Source of the DNA: Allium sativum
Taxonomy: Eukaryota; Streptophyta; Magnoliopsida; Asparagales; Amaryllidaceae
Assembly (NCBI GenBank): GCA_030737875.1
Contig: CM060924.1
Location: 153,072,197 to 153,136,196 of the forward strand
Length of the DNA stretch: 64,000 bases
Direction of reading: 5' to 3'
This document shows, one piece after another, positions 29,663 to 42,156 of this stretch (its first letter is position 1; every line of letters starts with the position of its first letter). A program made the position numbers and the translations under genes. The notes beneath the pieces were generated by a model, which was given only the letters and a program-made list of their open reading frames with translations, made no database searches and had not been told where the DNA came from.

Positions 29663-32600
29663 CTAACGAGAGGATATACTAAAGATAAGATAAGTACTAG
29701 ACAACGATAGAGGAGAAAGTAAAGACATACCCTCAAAAAGAAATGGGTACAAAAAACGCATCTTCGCTTCCGTCTCCCAAGTAGCATTGCTTTCGTCATC
29801 TCCCCATTGCACTTTGACTAGTTGAACCTCTCGATTCCTCAATTTCCTAGTCTCTGACACAAGGATGCGAGTAGGAGCTCGTCGAATAGTCGCATCACGC
29901 TCTACTTCCACTTCTTTAAGCAAGCTCGGCTCTACCACCTCTGCGGTCTCATGTAAGCACTTCCTCAAATGGGACACATGGAATACATCATGTACCCCAC
30001 TAAGTCTGTCGGGCAACTCCACTCTATATGCCATTCGTCCGATCCTTTCCTTAATAGGAAACGACCCTACGAACCTTGGTGCTAACTTCCCAACAGATCC
30101 AAAGCGAACCACATTTCGTAACGGAGACACTTTGACAAAGACCATGTCCCCAACTTTAAACTCAAGATCCGTCCTTCTCTTGTCCGCATAAGATTTTTGC
30201 CTATCCTGCGCTGCTTTCATCCTTCTTCGAATCAAGTCAATCTTCTCAGAAGTCTCCCTAATCATATCAGGCCCAAGCAAGATCTTATCTGTAGATTCCC
30301 ACCAACACGTAGGTGATCGACAAGGCCTTCCATAGAGAGCTTCGAAAGGAGCCATACCAATACTGGACTGAAAGCTGTTATTATATGCGAACTCCACCAA
30401 TGGAAGATGCTTTTCCCATGTACCTCCAAAATCTAAGATACAAAGCCTCAAAAGGTCTTCTAGAACACGATTCACCCTCTCAGTCTGGCCGTCCGTCTGA
30501 GGATGATATGCGGTGCTCAGACACAATTGAGTCCCCACTGCTTCTTGCAAACTTCTCCAGAACTAGCTAGTGAAGATAGGATCTCGATCACTCACTATGC
30601 TAGAGGGTACCCCATGTAATCGAACTATCTCTCGAAGATATACTGAAGCTAGCCATGGAGCAGTCCTCTTGCTCTTCACAGGTATGAAATGGGCGCTTTT
30701 AGTAAGTCTATCTACCACCACCCAAATTCCTGTATTGCCCTTTCTCGATCTGGGTAACCCGTCAATAAAATCCATCGAGACGCCATCCCACTTCCATTGC
30801 GGAACTTCCAATGGGTGAAGCAACCCACCTGGTTTCTTTTGCTCCGCCTTCACTTGTTGGCACACCAAGCATCGAGCGACATACTCGGCCACATCTTTCT
30901 TCATACCGGCCCAGAAGAAAACCCTCTTCAGGTCTTGGTACATCTTGTCCCCACCGGGATGAATGGTCATCCTAGAACGGTGTGCATCATCAAGAATAAC
31001 CTTCCTCAAACCCTCGTCTTGCGGTACACAAAGTCTGCCGTCTCTACGCAAGCACCCCCTATCGTCTAGGGTGTACCTACTCAAATGGCTGGACGACTCC
31101 CCTCTTATGAGCTTCTCCACCAACTCAACCAACTGTGGGTCGTCCCTCTGTGCTTCTCCAATCCGCCCCAAAAGAGTAGGTCTAACCTCCAAGGAGGCTA
31201 GCAAACCGGGTACATAATCAATGGAAGGTCTGAAATCAAACATCGAGATAAATTCCAAGCTTCGTTGTTCCACAAACAATGGACTCAAGGACAACCTCTT
31301 TCTGCTCAAGGCGTCTGCCACCACGTTACCCTTGCCAGGGGTATACGCTATCTCGAAATCATAGGATGCTAAAAACTCCATCCACCTTTGCTGTCTCAAA
31401 TTCAAATCCTTCTGAGAAAACAAGTACTTCAATGATTTGTGGTCAGTGAACAATTCGAACCTCTCACCAAGAAGATAATGGCGCCAAATCTTAAGCGCAA
31501 AAACAATAGCGGCCAACTCTAAATCATGGGTAGGGTAATTTTTCTCATGTGCCCTCAACTGCCTTCCACCATGGGCTATCACCCTTCCCTCTTGCATTAA
31601 GACTGCGCCCAGCTCTGTCCCACAAGCATCAGTATAGACAACAAATGGCTTGCTCCCATCTGGCAACACTAAAACTGGAGCAGTGGTTAAAGCTCTCTTT
31701 AACCGTCGGAACGCATCATCACAATCTACGTCCCATGCGAAAACAAGATTCTTCTTCGTTAAGCGGGTTAATGGGGCTGATATCTTTGCGAAGTCTTTGA
31801 TAAACTTCCTATAGTAACCCGCCAACCCCAAGAAACTTCTTACTTCGGTAGCATTCTTTGGAACCTTCCAATCCTGAATCGATACTACCTTCGCGGGATC
31901 CACAGCTATCCCCTCCTTGGAGACCACGTGCCCCAAGAACCGCACTTCCTTCCTCCAGAAGTGACATTTAGAGAATTTAGCCTTAAGGCTATGCGCTCGA
32001 AGAGTCCTCAATACCTCCCCAAGATGTAGGGCATGCTCTTCTTCACTCTTAGAAAATACTAAGATATTATCCACAAAGACCACCACGAATTTATTAAGGA
32101 ACTCCCTGAACACCCTACTCATCAAATCAACAAAGTATGCAGGGGCGTTCGTCAACCCAAATGGCATCACCAGCCACTCATAGAAACCATCCGGAGTTCT
32201 AAAGGCAGTCTTGTCTATGCTATCCTCAGCCACCCTCAACTGATGAAACCCCGTGGCTGAGTCCAACTGAGAAAATACTGAAGCGCCAACCAACTGATCG
32301 AAATGATCACCAATCCTCGGCAATGGGTGTCTATTCTTCTTTGTGAGCTTGTTGAGTTCTCTATAGTCTACACAAAGTCTGAGGAACCCATCCGCCTTCA
32401 TAGAAAATACTACTGGAGCACCCCACTCCGATATACTCCGTCTTATGAACCCCTTCTCAAGCAACTCCCCTACTTGCTTATGGAGTTCCCTCCTCTCACG
32501 AGGAGCCATTTGGCGCACTGGTAAAGATACAGGTTTAGCATTATCCACCAGATATATTCGGAAGTCAATCTCCCGCTTCGGAGGTAAGCCCTTCACCTCC

Positions 32601-34087
32601 TCAAACACATCCGGATATTCCCGGACCACTCTAACAGATTGCAAACTCTCGACCGAAGCGTCAAGCGATTCAAGATAACTTAGCATAACAGAATCCATGG
32701 GATTACAAGAAATCTCGAGAGTGTTACCCAAGCGGGTCATGAGCCTAACAACTCTCCTTTCGCAATCAAGAACGGCACCATTACTGGATAACCAGTCCAT
32801 GCCCAAAATCAACCCATAGCCCGTGAAGCCCAACACAAAAGCATCACATCTAAACTCAATGCTAAGTATAGAAATCTTCAAACCCAAACATATCATGGAC
32901 AAATAAGTGGAGCCCCCAATTGGGTTTGAAACAACCAAGGGATCATCTACCAGACTGGTGTCTAAGTGCAGTGACTCAACTAATGATGATGAGATAAACG
33001 AATGCGATGCGCCTGAATCAAACAATGTACGGACAGGATGATCAAATAGAAAAACCAGACTTTCAACGGAAATAGTTCTACCTCTCTCCTGAATCGGTGG
33101 AACCACGAGAGCCTGTACTTGCCCCCTAGCCTGACCCGGTGCCATAAGAGCTTGCACCTGTCCTCCTGAGGTAGATCCCGTCCTTTGCCCTTTCTTAGGA
33201 CAATCCTTCACTAAATGCCCTGCTTTGCCACAGTGGAAGCAGCCAGTCTTCTTCTTCTTGCGACAATCCTTGCTTAGGTGGCCAGGTGTCCCACAATTGA
33301 AACACTTCTTCTTCTTGCCCTTGCCACCGTTGCCTTTCCCACCTTTATTTTGCTGTTGTTGCTGAGGTCTCTTTTGATCTCCCTTCTTCTCGGGTGCCCT
33401 ATTAGCATTGGGACCCTTCTCTTCTTCATGCATGAGTGCCATGTCAACTAGCTTCTCAAAGGTGGCCCCCATAGGGATATGAGTCATAGCCAACCCATGC
33501 ATTGGTTCATTCAAGCCTTTCACGAACCTCAAAGCCTTCTTCTCCGGTGTATTCACCATATCTAGGCCAAACCTTGCCAATTGATTAAACTTGTTGACAT
33601 ATTCCTTCACCGAGAGATTTCCTTGCTTTAGAGTCAAGAATCTTTCCATATACAAGTTTTCCTCCGCCCTTGAGAGAAACTTTGCCACAAATCTTTGCCT
33701 AAAATCCGCCCAAGAGTCAACGAGGCGTTCTCCATTAGTGACCTCCCACCTGAATGAGGCCTCTCCTTTCATTAACCAAGCAGCTAACTTGACTTTCTTT
33801 CCTTCTTCCATCTCAAAGATATCTATCAATTCTTCCACCTCTTTAAGCCAATCTCTAGCCTCCACAAAAGTTTCAGATCCTTGAAAAGGTTTCCCTCCCA
33901 TAGCTTTAAATTCCTTGCAAGTCTTAGCAAAAGTATCCGTGCGAGGGGGAGAGGGAGGAGGAAGATCGGGTGCTACGGTTGGTGGAGGAACATTTGCTGG
34001 ACCCGCAGTGGTGGCCCTAGCCTCCATCAATCTCCTATACCATACTGGTATCGTCACACCCTCCGGAAAGTTAAGATTCTCAGCCAT
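29663..34087 (-). pseudogene. Gypsy-1 gag-pol polyprotein, one nonsense codon, RT active site changed
   Basis: Start Met at 34087. Residues ~75-195 retrotransposon Gag; zinc knuckles [14 protein letters not shown] (262-275) and [14 protein letters not shown] (283-296); aspartic protease [10 protein letters not shown] (355-364); RT ~500-720 with [10 protein letters not shown] and the catalytic box reading FVDN (671-674) instead of the F/Y-x-D-D consensus (N codon at 32066-32068); RNase H ~815-930 with TDA, DLEL, TDHKSL and ADALSR; integrase zinc-binding His/Cys, then the DDE core. A TAG at 30563-30565 stops translation after residue 1174; the same frame continues to 29663 with integrase ([10 protein letters not shown]) and a chromodomain-like C-terminus (ATWE, YPFLF). 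Gypsy-2 has GAG at the stop position. Confidence 0.93.
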
Positions 34088-34268
34088 GCTGAAACGAAAA
34101 AGGAAAGATTCAAAACGGAGAATTCGAAAGATAAAGATATGGCTATTGGGGATTATGCTTTTCTTTCAAAAACTTTTCTCTTTAAAGACATGTTTTTGAA
34201 AATATCTCTTCCCAAAAATGTTTTAGAAAAATAGTTTTCTAAAAATTTTATCTGTTCCGGTAACCTTT
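34088..34268 (-). other. Gypsy-1 5' leader between PBS and gag
   Basis: About 180 bp of AT-rich untranslated leader; a shorter homologue survives in Gypsy-2 (53300-53476). Confidence 0.7.
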
Positions 34269-34280
34269 GCTCTGATACCA
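34269..34280 (-). other. Gypsy-1 primer-binding site (tRNA-iMet)
   Basis: Minus strand TGGTATCAGAGC, two bases inside the 5' LTR border at 34283. A perfect match to the plant initiator-Met primer site. Confidence 0.92.
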
Positions 34281-34282
34281 CG

Positions 34283-37200
34283 TGTAACACCCCACGCCCG
34301 CTATGGTCACTCTCCAAGGGAATGCCATAGCATCGGTGGAGTATTTTAGTGAATATAGAACAGAAAAATTACAACAAGACAGATATAATTAGTACTTGAA
34401 ATTTAAAACATCATCTCATAACAGCGGAAATAAACATGTCTGGTTACATCATAAAACCACAATAAAAGTCAAGTACAATATCCATCAAAATAAAGAAGTA
34501 CATAATCCCACTCTCTCATACAATAGCCAGGACAAAAGAAAAGATAACTGGGTAACTGGAGCTTTACATCTATCCAAGCTCCTAAAGACTGGAACAACAA
34601 TCCGATCAAGCTCCACTACTGCTAGGATCCACCGTAGGACCTGAGGGTTGGGAAAAAGATAAAAACAACGGGGTCAGACATAAGTCTGAGCGAGTCCTAT
34701 AACTTTAACAATACAATCATTAAAGTAACCAGAGAAGACATAAACTTGACCTACGGTAATGTCTGGGGATGAATGGCTACACTAAGCAGCTTGGTAGACT
34801 TAGGATAAACTAAGATAACTGTAAAGACGCATCTACCCACCCAAGGATAATTTCTAACTGCACCATACCAGTCATCCCTACTTAAAGGTTGATCCCTCCC
34901 AAGGACTTAGAAAATTTCCCCAGTAGTTTCTTGTACCCCTAGCCCACTACATAGGTGTCGTCTGCCCCTATCTCCACTAGGTGTACTTAGTAATTTTACC
35001 CAGTAGTTTCGTGTACCCCTACATAGGTGTCGTCTGCCCCTATCTTTATTAGGTGTACCCACTACCCTCCAGCGATCGGCTCCCTACCGTAGATACCCGT
35101 GCTGGTCCCACAATGGGGTGTATCATTCCCCAAAGTGGCCACCTGATAATATCAACGGTGCACGGCTTTATATCTACACGATGCAACAACGGCTTATCTA
35201 CCAGCCCGGGCCCACACACGCATATGAAACCCGTTGGACTTGCGTTGCCACCACTAACCCGTTTTGGCCTCTTATAGTCAAGCCCAATATGCGTGTCCCG
35301 TCACTCGACTAGAGTCGAGCCCACAAAGATACGTTTTGGGATATTGGTTGAAATGGGCCCCCACAAGCTCCCCACCTAAGCTTGTCACTTATCTAGTGTA
35401 TCCCACTTAACCCTTTAATCATGTTTAATTACATGTTTCCACTTGGTTAAGTATTCTAATCGTATTTTCTATTGCCACCCAAGGCAACCCACTAGATTTC
35501 CACATGCCACCCAAGGCACCCACTTAACCCCTCATGTCCCTCTACATGCTAATATGGTTAAGTGTTTCTTAATTAATTAATTAAGATCATGACCTCATAA
35601 AGACCTCTCACATTAGACCGTCTTTTATGACTGCTGGATATGCCGGTCGGTTCCGGGCAGACTTCTGTCATCAAAAGGGTCTAACCTCGTGTCTTTACTT
35701 TAATCATGTATTTAATTTATGACTAAGACCTCTCACATTGGGCCAATCATTTGTAGCCGCTGGATGGCCGGTCGGTTCCGGGCAGACTTCCGCTACAAAA
35801 GGGTCCAACCTCGTGTCTTAGTTGATTAATTACACCTAATTAATCACCCCCATATTAATTATCCCTAATTAACATCAAGTTTTTCATAACATGGGTAGAC
35901 CTAACTCAATAGGTAAATTCCCATGGGGTAGACCTAACTCAATAGGTAAATTCCCACTTATGTTAATTTATTTTTACGGTATGCTTAATCATACCCAGTC
36001 ACACTTTTATTAACATATTTATTAACCCCATCGTTCCCCACGTAAATCGTTCTCATTTCATGACGTAATCAAGGGAAGATCCATCAAAAATATCATGGGT
36101 TTAACCAAATCTTGGCATATAACTTTGTCATGGGTTAAGAGGATGTCAACTTGCATATATGAACATATATTAACCCAACTACATTTATCCCAAACTTGCA
36201 TATTATCGTATACATGTCTTGCATAACATGTTGAACTTGCATATAAGCATTCTCATAACTTGCATAACATGTTAAACATGCATTTAAGCATACACATAAC
36301 TTGCATAAGCATCCACATACTTGCATAAGCATGCATAACTTGCATATCACATTAAGCTTGCATTTAAGCATATACATAACTTGCATAAGCATTCATATAC
36401 TTGCATAAGCATGCATAACTTGCATATCACATTAAACTTGCATTTAAGCATATACATAACTTGCATAAGCATTCATATACTTGCATAAGCATGCATAACT
36501 TGCATATCACATTAAACTTGCATTTAAACATACACATAACTTGCATATCTCACTTATTAAACATGCATAAACCCACTTATTAAACATGCATAAACCCACT
36601 TGTTAAACATGCATAAACCAACTTATCAAACATGCATAAGCCCACTTATTAATTATGCATAAACATAGGAAAACATAGAGTAGCATATCATTATAAATGA
36701 TTCAAACTCACTAGTCCGCATTTAAGACCATAAGTCTCATTACACCCAATCTACTTACTTTCGCAATTGAAGTTAAAGTGATAGAAACTCACCAAACCCA
36801 AGATTAGCAAACTTATGAAGTGGAATTAGTTGCTAAATATGAAGATGGTGATGATTAGAGATTGATTAGAGAGTGATTAGCTTGCAACTTCCTTCATAGA
36901 CTAGTGGAGGCTCCTTCTAGGATTTAATTTGGCGGCATGAGGCCATCATTTCTATTTTTAGTATGGATTAGGGTAGGTTTAGGGTGTATTTATAGATTAG
37001 GTGAGTGTTTTAGGCCCTTAGATTAACCCTAGGTTAGATTAGGTCCGTTAGATTTAGGAAATCTCTAGAACCCAGCCCTCCAAGCCAGCCTAAAACCCAA
37101 CCTGTTGCACCCAGGTTCTCTGGACGCCGCGCCCCTGTCGACAGGCAAGTCGACCCCCCTGTCGACAGGCCTGTCGACAGCCCTGTCGACATGGTTAGGG

Positions 37201-37468
37201 CGGGAATTTTCCCGCCTTGTCCCGCTGGTTCTATTTTCAAATCTGAATTTGAATTTTTAAATCTGTTTTTAGCTTAAATTTTCCTGCAAACTTCTTTGGG
37301 CCATAACCGGGCCATACGGACTCCGATTCTCGAAAACTCGGACTCCATTTCGCGTATTTTTCCGAGACAAACGCAATGACGCAGCCCGTTTTCCCCAATT
37401 CTCACATCTAAGATTATTTATTCTGTAATTAGTGAATTTTAGCATTAACTGAAATACGGGGTGTTACA
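34283..37468 (-). repeat. Gypsy-1 5' LTR (minus orientation)
   Basis: 3,186 bp, TGTAACACCCC to GGGGTGTTACA, collinear with 25957-29142 including all internal arrays. TATA box on minus at 36995-36987; GTCGAC cluster at 37135-37190; CTTGCATAA array at 36151-36666. Confidence 0.95.
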
Positions 37469-37839
37469 GTTTAGGTATTTGCTTCAATAAAATACCTTTT
37501 GTTTTAATTCATTTAAATGTTTGTTCAAATTGTCACCGCGATCTGGTTTCACATGCTAGAGCTACTTTCAAATGCGGTGGTGTTTCGTTAGTTGACTAGT
37601 GTTGGCATTGCGACTGTAATTTAGGACGTATGATGTGCGGGGAACATGAAAGTTTACAGTAATCAGCAACCGACATATGAAGTATGATCAACATGTTTAT
37701 ATAAGATTGTAAAGCTTTGCTTTCTTCCTCAAAAATAAAATCAACAGATGAAAAAGGGACAGCGGAGCCTTAAATATATGAAGCACAGACATGCAACCTT
37801 CCAACCTGTATTTACATTAACCCAAGCTCCTGTTTAGCC

Positions 37840-38187
37840 ATGTTTCCCCTCTATTGCTCAGGCCTTTGCCTTTTTCTTTTCTCCTTCTTTATCTTATGTT
37901 TCTTCACCGTATACGTGCACATGCACGTGCACCGGCGCTTCTCCGTCGATCTCACTTCCACTAGGACTGTCACAAACCATACTACGCCGCCTGAATCTAC
38001 TCCTTTCACTTGCATTCTCCCCAATCCAGTAAATCAGAATATGAAACTTTCATTGACAGTTCACCAAAAACTGTCTTCATCCAATCCGCCTCGCACTCCC
38101 ACTACAGTCAAGTCATATCTGCCCTTTCCCTATCGGATCCGTACCGACAGTCCCCCTCAATCTTCCCTTACCACTGCAGTCTCCTGA
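37840..38187 (+). CDS. Unidentified 115-aa ORF with N-terminal membrane segment
   Basis: N-terminal hydrophobic stretch (residues ~5-27, LCLFLFSFFILCFFTVYVH) followed by a basic, Ser/Thr/Pro-rich stem, the layout of a type II membrane protein or signal-anchor fragment. It lies in a GC-richer island (37840-38300) inside the CACTA element. No family recognised; it may be another captured host exon or chance. Confidence 0.25.
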   Translation: MFPLYCSGLCLFLFSFFILCFFTVYVHMHVHRRFSVDLTSTRTVTNHTTPPESTPFTCILPNPVNQNMKLSLTVHQKLSSSNPPRTPTTVKSYLPFPYRIRTDSPPQSSLTTAVS

Positions 38188-38936
38188 AATCACCATAACT
38201 TGCTCCAACGTCCTAGACCAGAGACCGATGCTTCATCCGAACTTCTACCCAAGACAACCTTTGCCGAATCGCCTCCAGACGTTCATTCAAGCTACCGCAA
38301 CATATATACATGGCGATATATGATCACATTAGCTACGTGAGTATCAAATCCTATGTATATTCAACTTTGAACTGGATGGAAAAAAATAAGTGTTTCATAT
38401 TTATTTCTGCTGTATTTGTATATAATTTGTTCACTGCGGTGTTAATAAATACACCGTTTCCCTACAAATTTGGCAAACGTTACTGATGTGCATTTACTCT
38501 GAGAATCGTAAACATTTTTATACATGTAATAAATGTTTTATGGGATCCATAAATTTATGTACATGTTACTACATAATAATCATGGTTAACTGAATTTCCT
38601 TACATACGTTAGTACTGGTTTTAACGCCTATCCAAACTGAAACTAAAGCATTAATTATATGCTTTAATAGCGTTCATATGGTCAATCTATGCTTATGAAA
38701 TTTGATGCGAATAAACTAAGGTAAAAATTAAATTTTCTTCACTTGTGGACTGAAATGTCACGCTGGAGGTGTAGCCAAACACGTGTAGTATTCGCTATTC
38801 ATCACCAAAGATGCATTACTTCCTGACAACACTAATATCAATGTCTACTACTTATTTTGTAGCAATACTTATATTTTTTTCTGATATTGATGAATTTTGG
38901 GATACACAAACAAGAGCCAGATCCAACAAAAAGATG

Positions 38937-39021
38937 TAATATATTGAACTGGCAAAAATGGCTACTAGTCCTGATAATCAAAAATACTGATGGTAGCCAT
39001 TTTTGCCAGTCCAATATATTA
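38937..39021. repeat. Foldback with 28-bp arms
   Basis: 38937-38964 is the inverse complement of 38994-39021 with one mismatch, around a 29-base loop. Part of the loop (AGTCCTGATAAT) also has its inverse at 39018-39029, giving alternative pairings. Confidence 0.85.
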
Positions 39022-39611
39022 TCAGGACTGGCAAATATTAGCCATCCATCTCCCCATTTTTATTTATCATCTGCCTTAATTATATTCCAGAGATTTGCAC
39101 CTTAACATTATGAATTCTCGAATTCAATGCAATGGTTATATATCAACATGCACATGGTTTAAATTTACTATAGATGAATATGAACTTGTAAGGAGATTTA
39201 GAGTGCTTACTCACTTATTTTAATACTGATGCTAACTATTGAATATCCAGGTTTTTGCGCATTATTTTTATTTTTCACTGATTTAGATCCACACACATAA
39301 CCGTGTATGTAGGATGTTTATATGCTTTAGCAGGCACTTTTTCTTGAACTTCTCATGTTTGTCTTATAATAGAGGTGTTGTAGTAATACAGTTGTATTCT
39401 TATCAAAAAGTTAATAGGATTCACCTTAACCAAATCTTTTGTAAATAATTGCGCTTCATTATGATAAGAGTAATATAAATTAACAATTTCATGATCATAA
39501 TACCTCAAAAATAAGATGAGTAAATTAGAATATGATCACAACATCTCAAAAGAAAAAGAAAAAAATGAAAATGATAAGGTACTTCATATGCTTTTGTAAA
39601 AAACTTCTGGA

Positions 39612-39944
39612 TTGAGTGATATATCCTATAAATTATACCCTTCCCGGTACTTTATAAGCTCACATGGTTTGCAATATATTCAATTGTTTGCAGATATCAC
39701 CATTAAAGCTGCTGGTAGAACTCGAATCGTCCTCTCTCTTTTGCTTCTAGTTCATTTCTTGATGTGCTTTCACCATCATTCAACCCTCAAAGATAGCTTT
39801 AATCGAAGAAGTATCGTAACAAGAAAGATTTTTCGATCCATGAAGCCAAATACTATAATTTACCCAGCTAAGAAAACTGATATAGCAGTGAATGCAAGTT
39901 CAATCACAGTGCCTCCCACCAAATCAAATCCAATACAGAATTAG
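39612..39944 (+). CDS. Small secreted-peptide-like ORF, 110 codons
   Basis: The open frame starts at 39612, but TTGTTTGCAG just before 39693 suggests an exon border. From there the chain has a short basic N-terminus, a hydrophobic core (IVLSLLLLVHFLMCF), a basic middle and a C-terminal VPPTKSNPIQN before the stop. Signal-like N-terminus plus a Pro/Asn-rich C-terminus is the layout of plant peptide hormone precursors (CLE and IDA classes), but invariant residues of both (for example the CLE Gly) are missing. Possibly a captured or degenerate gene piece, possibly chance. Confidence 0.25.
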   Translation: MSDISYKLYPSRYFISSHGLQYIQLFADITIKAAGRTRIVLSLLLLVHFLMCFHHHSTLKDSFNRRSIVTRKIFRSMKPNTIIYPAKKTDIAVNASSITVPPTKSNPIQN

Positions 39945-40278
39945 AGAATTATGTTCGTGAAGTGTTGAAATTGTTCTTTTCTATTATTTTGAGCTGAAGG
40001 AGAGAGCGTTTCTCTTTGAGGTTTCAGGACCGGCAAGTGAATCCCGGAACTGATTTTAAGGAGAAGAATTGAAGGTGGAACAACATGAAGGTACATAAAT
40101 AACTTGAACCTTTATATTCTTGCTTATAATTATCAAATTGGATCACATCTATATAATTTTTATAGTGGCTGTGGTTTTTTTAACAGCATGGACATTGGTA
40201 TTGTAGTGTTTGCCACTTCCTTGTAATGCTATGCAAATATTTGATAGTCTTCTGGATAGCAAATATCAAACAAAGATG

Positions 40279-40866
40279 AAACTGAGTTGCAAATTCAGTG
40301 CAACTCAGTTTGCAGAAAACTGAGTTGCAAACTCAGTAACTCAGTTGCGCGGCAAACTGAGTTTTGCGCGAACTGCTCAGTTTGCGCAAAACTGAGTTGC
40401 AACCTCAGTTTGCGGAAAACTGATTTGCAAACTCAGTTGCGCGGCAAACTCAGTTTGCGGAAAACTGAGTTTCAACCTCAGTTTTGCTCAAACTAAGTTT
40501 GCAACTTAGTTTTGCACAAACTGCTCAGTTTTCGCAAAACCGAGTTGCAACCTCACATTGCACAAAACTGAGTTGCAAACTCAGTTGCGCGGCAAACTGA
40601 GTTGCAATCTCAGTTTGTGCAAAACTGGGTTGCAAACTCAATTGCGTGGCAAACCGAGTTTGCAACTCATTTTTGTGCAAACTAGTTTAGCAGGTGAGTT
40701 TGCCAATTCAATTATGCGACTGAGTTTGCTAGTGCAATTTTGCAACTAAGTTTGCCAATTCAATTTCGCAATTTAGTTGGCAAACTCAGTAGCAAGACTG
40801 GGTTGACAAACTCAGTTGCAAAACTGAGTTTGCAACTCAGTTGCAAAACAAGTTGCAGTTTGCAAA
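40279..40866. repeat. Satellite-like array of palindromic AACTGAGTTGCAAACTCAGTT units
   Basis: About 590 bp made from variants of AACTGAGTT, GCAAACTCAGTT and TTGCGCGGCAAACTG. The unit is nearly its own inverse complement, so the array can fold in many registers. Spacing is irregular, and units decay toward 40700-40790. Restricted to the CACTA interior. Confidence 0.85.
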
Positions 40867-42156
40867 ATTTCTAAAACTAGTTGAAGGAATTAGTTTTAAA
40901 TTATTTGATCGGCTTTCATTTCAGAACAAGGTGAAAATAATGGAAGGGTACTCTACAAAATACATTACCAGAAGCAAAGCGGTTAAATATTTACAGCTCA
41001 GTCTTCCAAATTTCAGGTCAGTTTGGATTCTATTTCATTTATATTAAGTTTTTTCTTTACCTTGTTTTGCACCTTTAACTACTTGCATCATATTCTGGTA
41101 TATTCTCAAGATGTTGCATCTTATGTACTTGTTGATATGTTTATACTTGTAAGTTTAGATTTTTGTATCTACCTAATTATTTGCTGGAATTTTATTCATC
41201 CATATAATCATTTGATGCATGATAATAGATTACTAGTGTATATTATTGGGTAAATCCTCTGCATACGTTCTAAAACATATTGATATCCCCCATATATTAT
41301 CTCATGCTATAATTTTCACCTTTTTTTCCTTCCATACAGATATCTACAATAAATTATTTTCTTGTGTAAGAACATGTTTCTAGGCGTACAGATATCCATC
41401 ATAAATTGACATGTTCTTACACAAACCATAAATTATTTTCTTGTGTAAGAACAAGGTTAGTAATCTGATTAATGATACCTATATAGTTATAGCTTGAATA
41501 TTTGTTGAGATCAAAATAACATACAGTTTCCACAATGTAATTGCTGATTAAGGTGGTTATATTTTGGAGTCGTTTAAGCTTTGAGAATATATGAGTATAT
41601 GCTGGTTTATAATGACCATTAACTTGATCATCATCGCTGTTCCAACTGGATCGAGACGTGCCCATGCTTATCAGTTCAGCTTGCTCACACCATCACTTCA
41701 GTTTGTAGCTCAGTTCGCACATCACATGAGTTTGGCCAAATTTTACCAGTATTGATTTTCTTTTGTGTTAGTTTATATTGTTCTAATTTTCCTTCATGTA
41801 GGTTTTTGCTGTAAGAAAGAAAAACTGCAAATTTTGATCTCCTTGCTTCAAAGAGATGCACCAAAGTTTGGATTAATGGTTGCTCCAGATGGTTTTTCTC
41901 TTTTTGTACATATGTTCTTTTATTTTAGTTGGTCGAGTTCGTACGAGTATGGCCCTTTCTTTTGTTTAATGAAACACAAAACTTGTACATATTTTGAACT
42001 TTAGTTTAAGAATAGAAGTTTGATTTCCTTTCATTTTGTGCAGGATTGTTTAAATGTTTGTGTTTTCATCCTTTCCATTCATATTGATAGCTAATTGTAA
42101 TGAATCTGTTGTAATGAGCACCTAATTGTATTTTTTATATTTTTATTTTTAAATTT

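Larger units (their letters stand above)
25957..37468 (-). mobile_element. Gypsy-1: Tekay/Del-like chromovirus LTR retrotransposon
   Basis: 11,512 bp with two LTRs of exactly equal length (3,186 bp; 25957-29142 and 34283-37468) and GTTTA duplications. In minus orientation the order is 5' LTR, PBS (34280-34269), gag-protease-RT-RNase H-integrase-chromodomain-like polyprotein (34087-29663), polypurine tract (29155-29143), 3' LTR. The LTRs differ only at scattered bases, so insertion was recent. It sits in the CACTA element. The coding chain has one nonsense codon and an altered RT active-site residue. Confidence 0.95.
37474..42156. other. CACTA interior right of Gypsy-1: gene-like fragments and repeats
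   Basis: 4.7 kb without a transposase reading. It contains two short ORFs with hydrophobic N-termini (37840-38187 and 39612-39944), a 28-bp foldback (38937-39021), an AACTGAGTT-based array (40279-40866) and a duplicated/inverted motif, TTTTCTTGTGTAAGAACA, at about 41357 and 41434 with its inverse TGTTCTTACACAA near 41411. No other gene was seen. Confidence 0.55.

Noticed and set aside
31549..32678. Plus-strand ORFs across the Gypsy-1 pol region
   Set aside because: Antisense shadows of the polyprotein; no independent domain.
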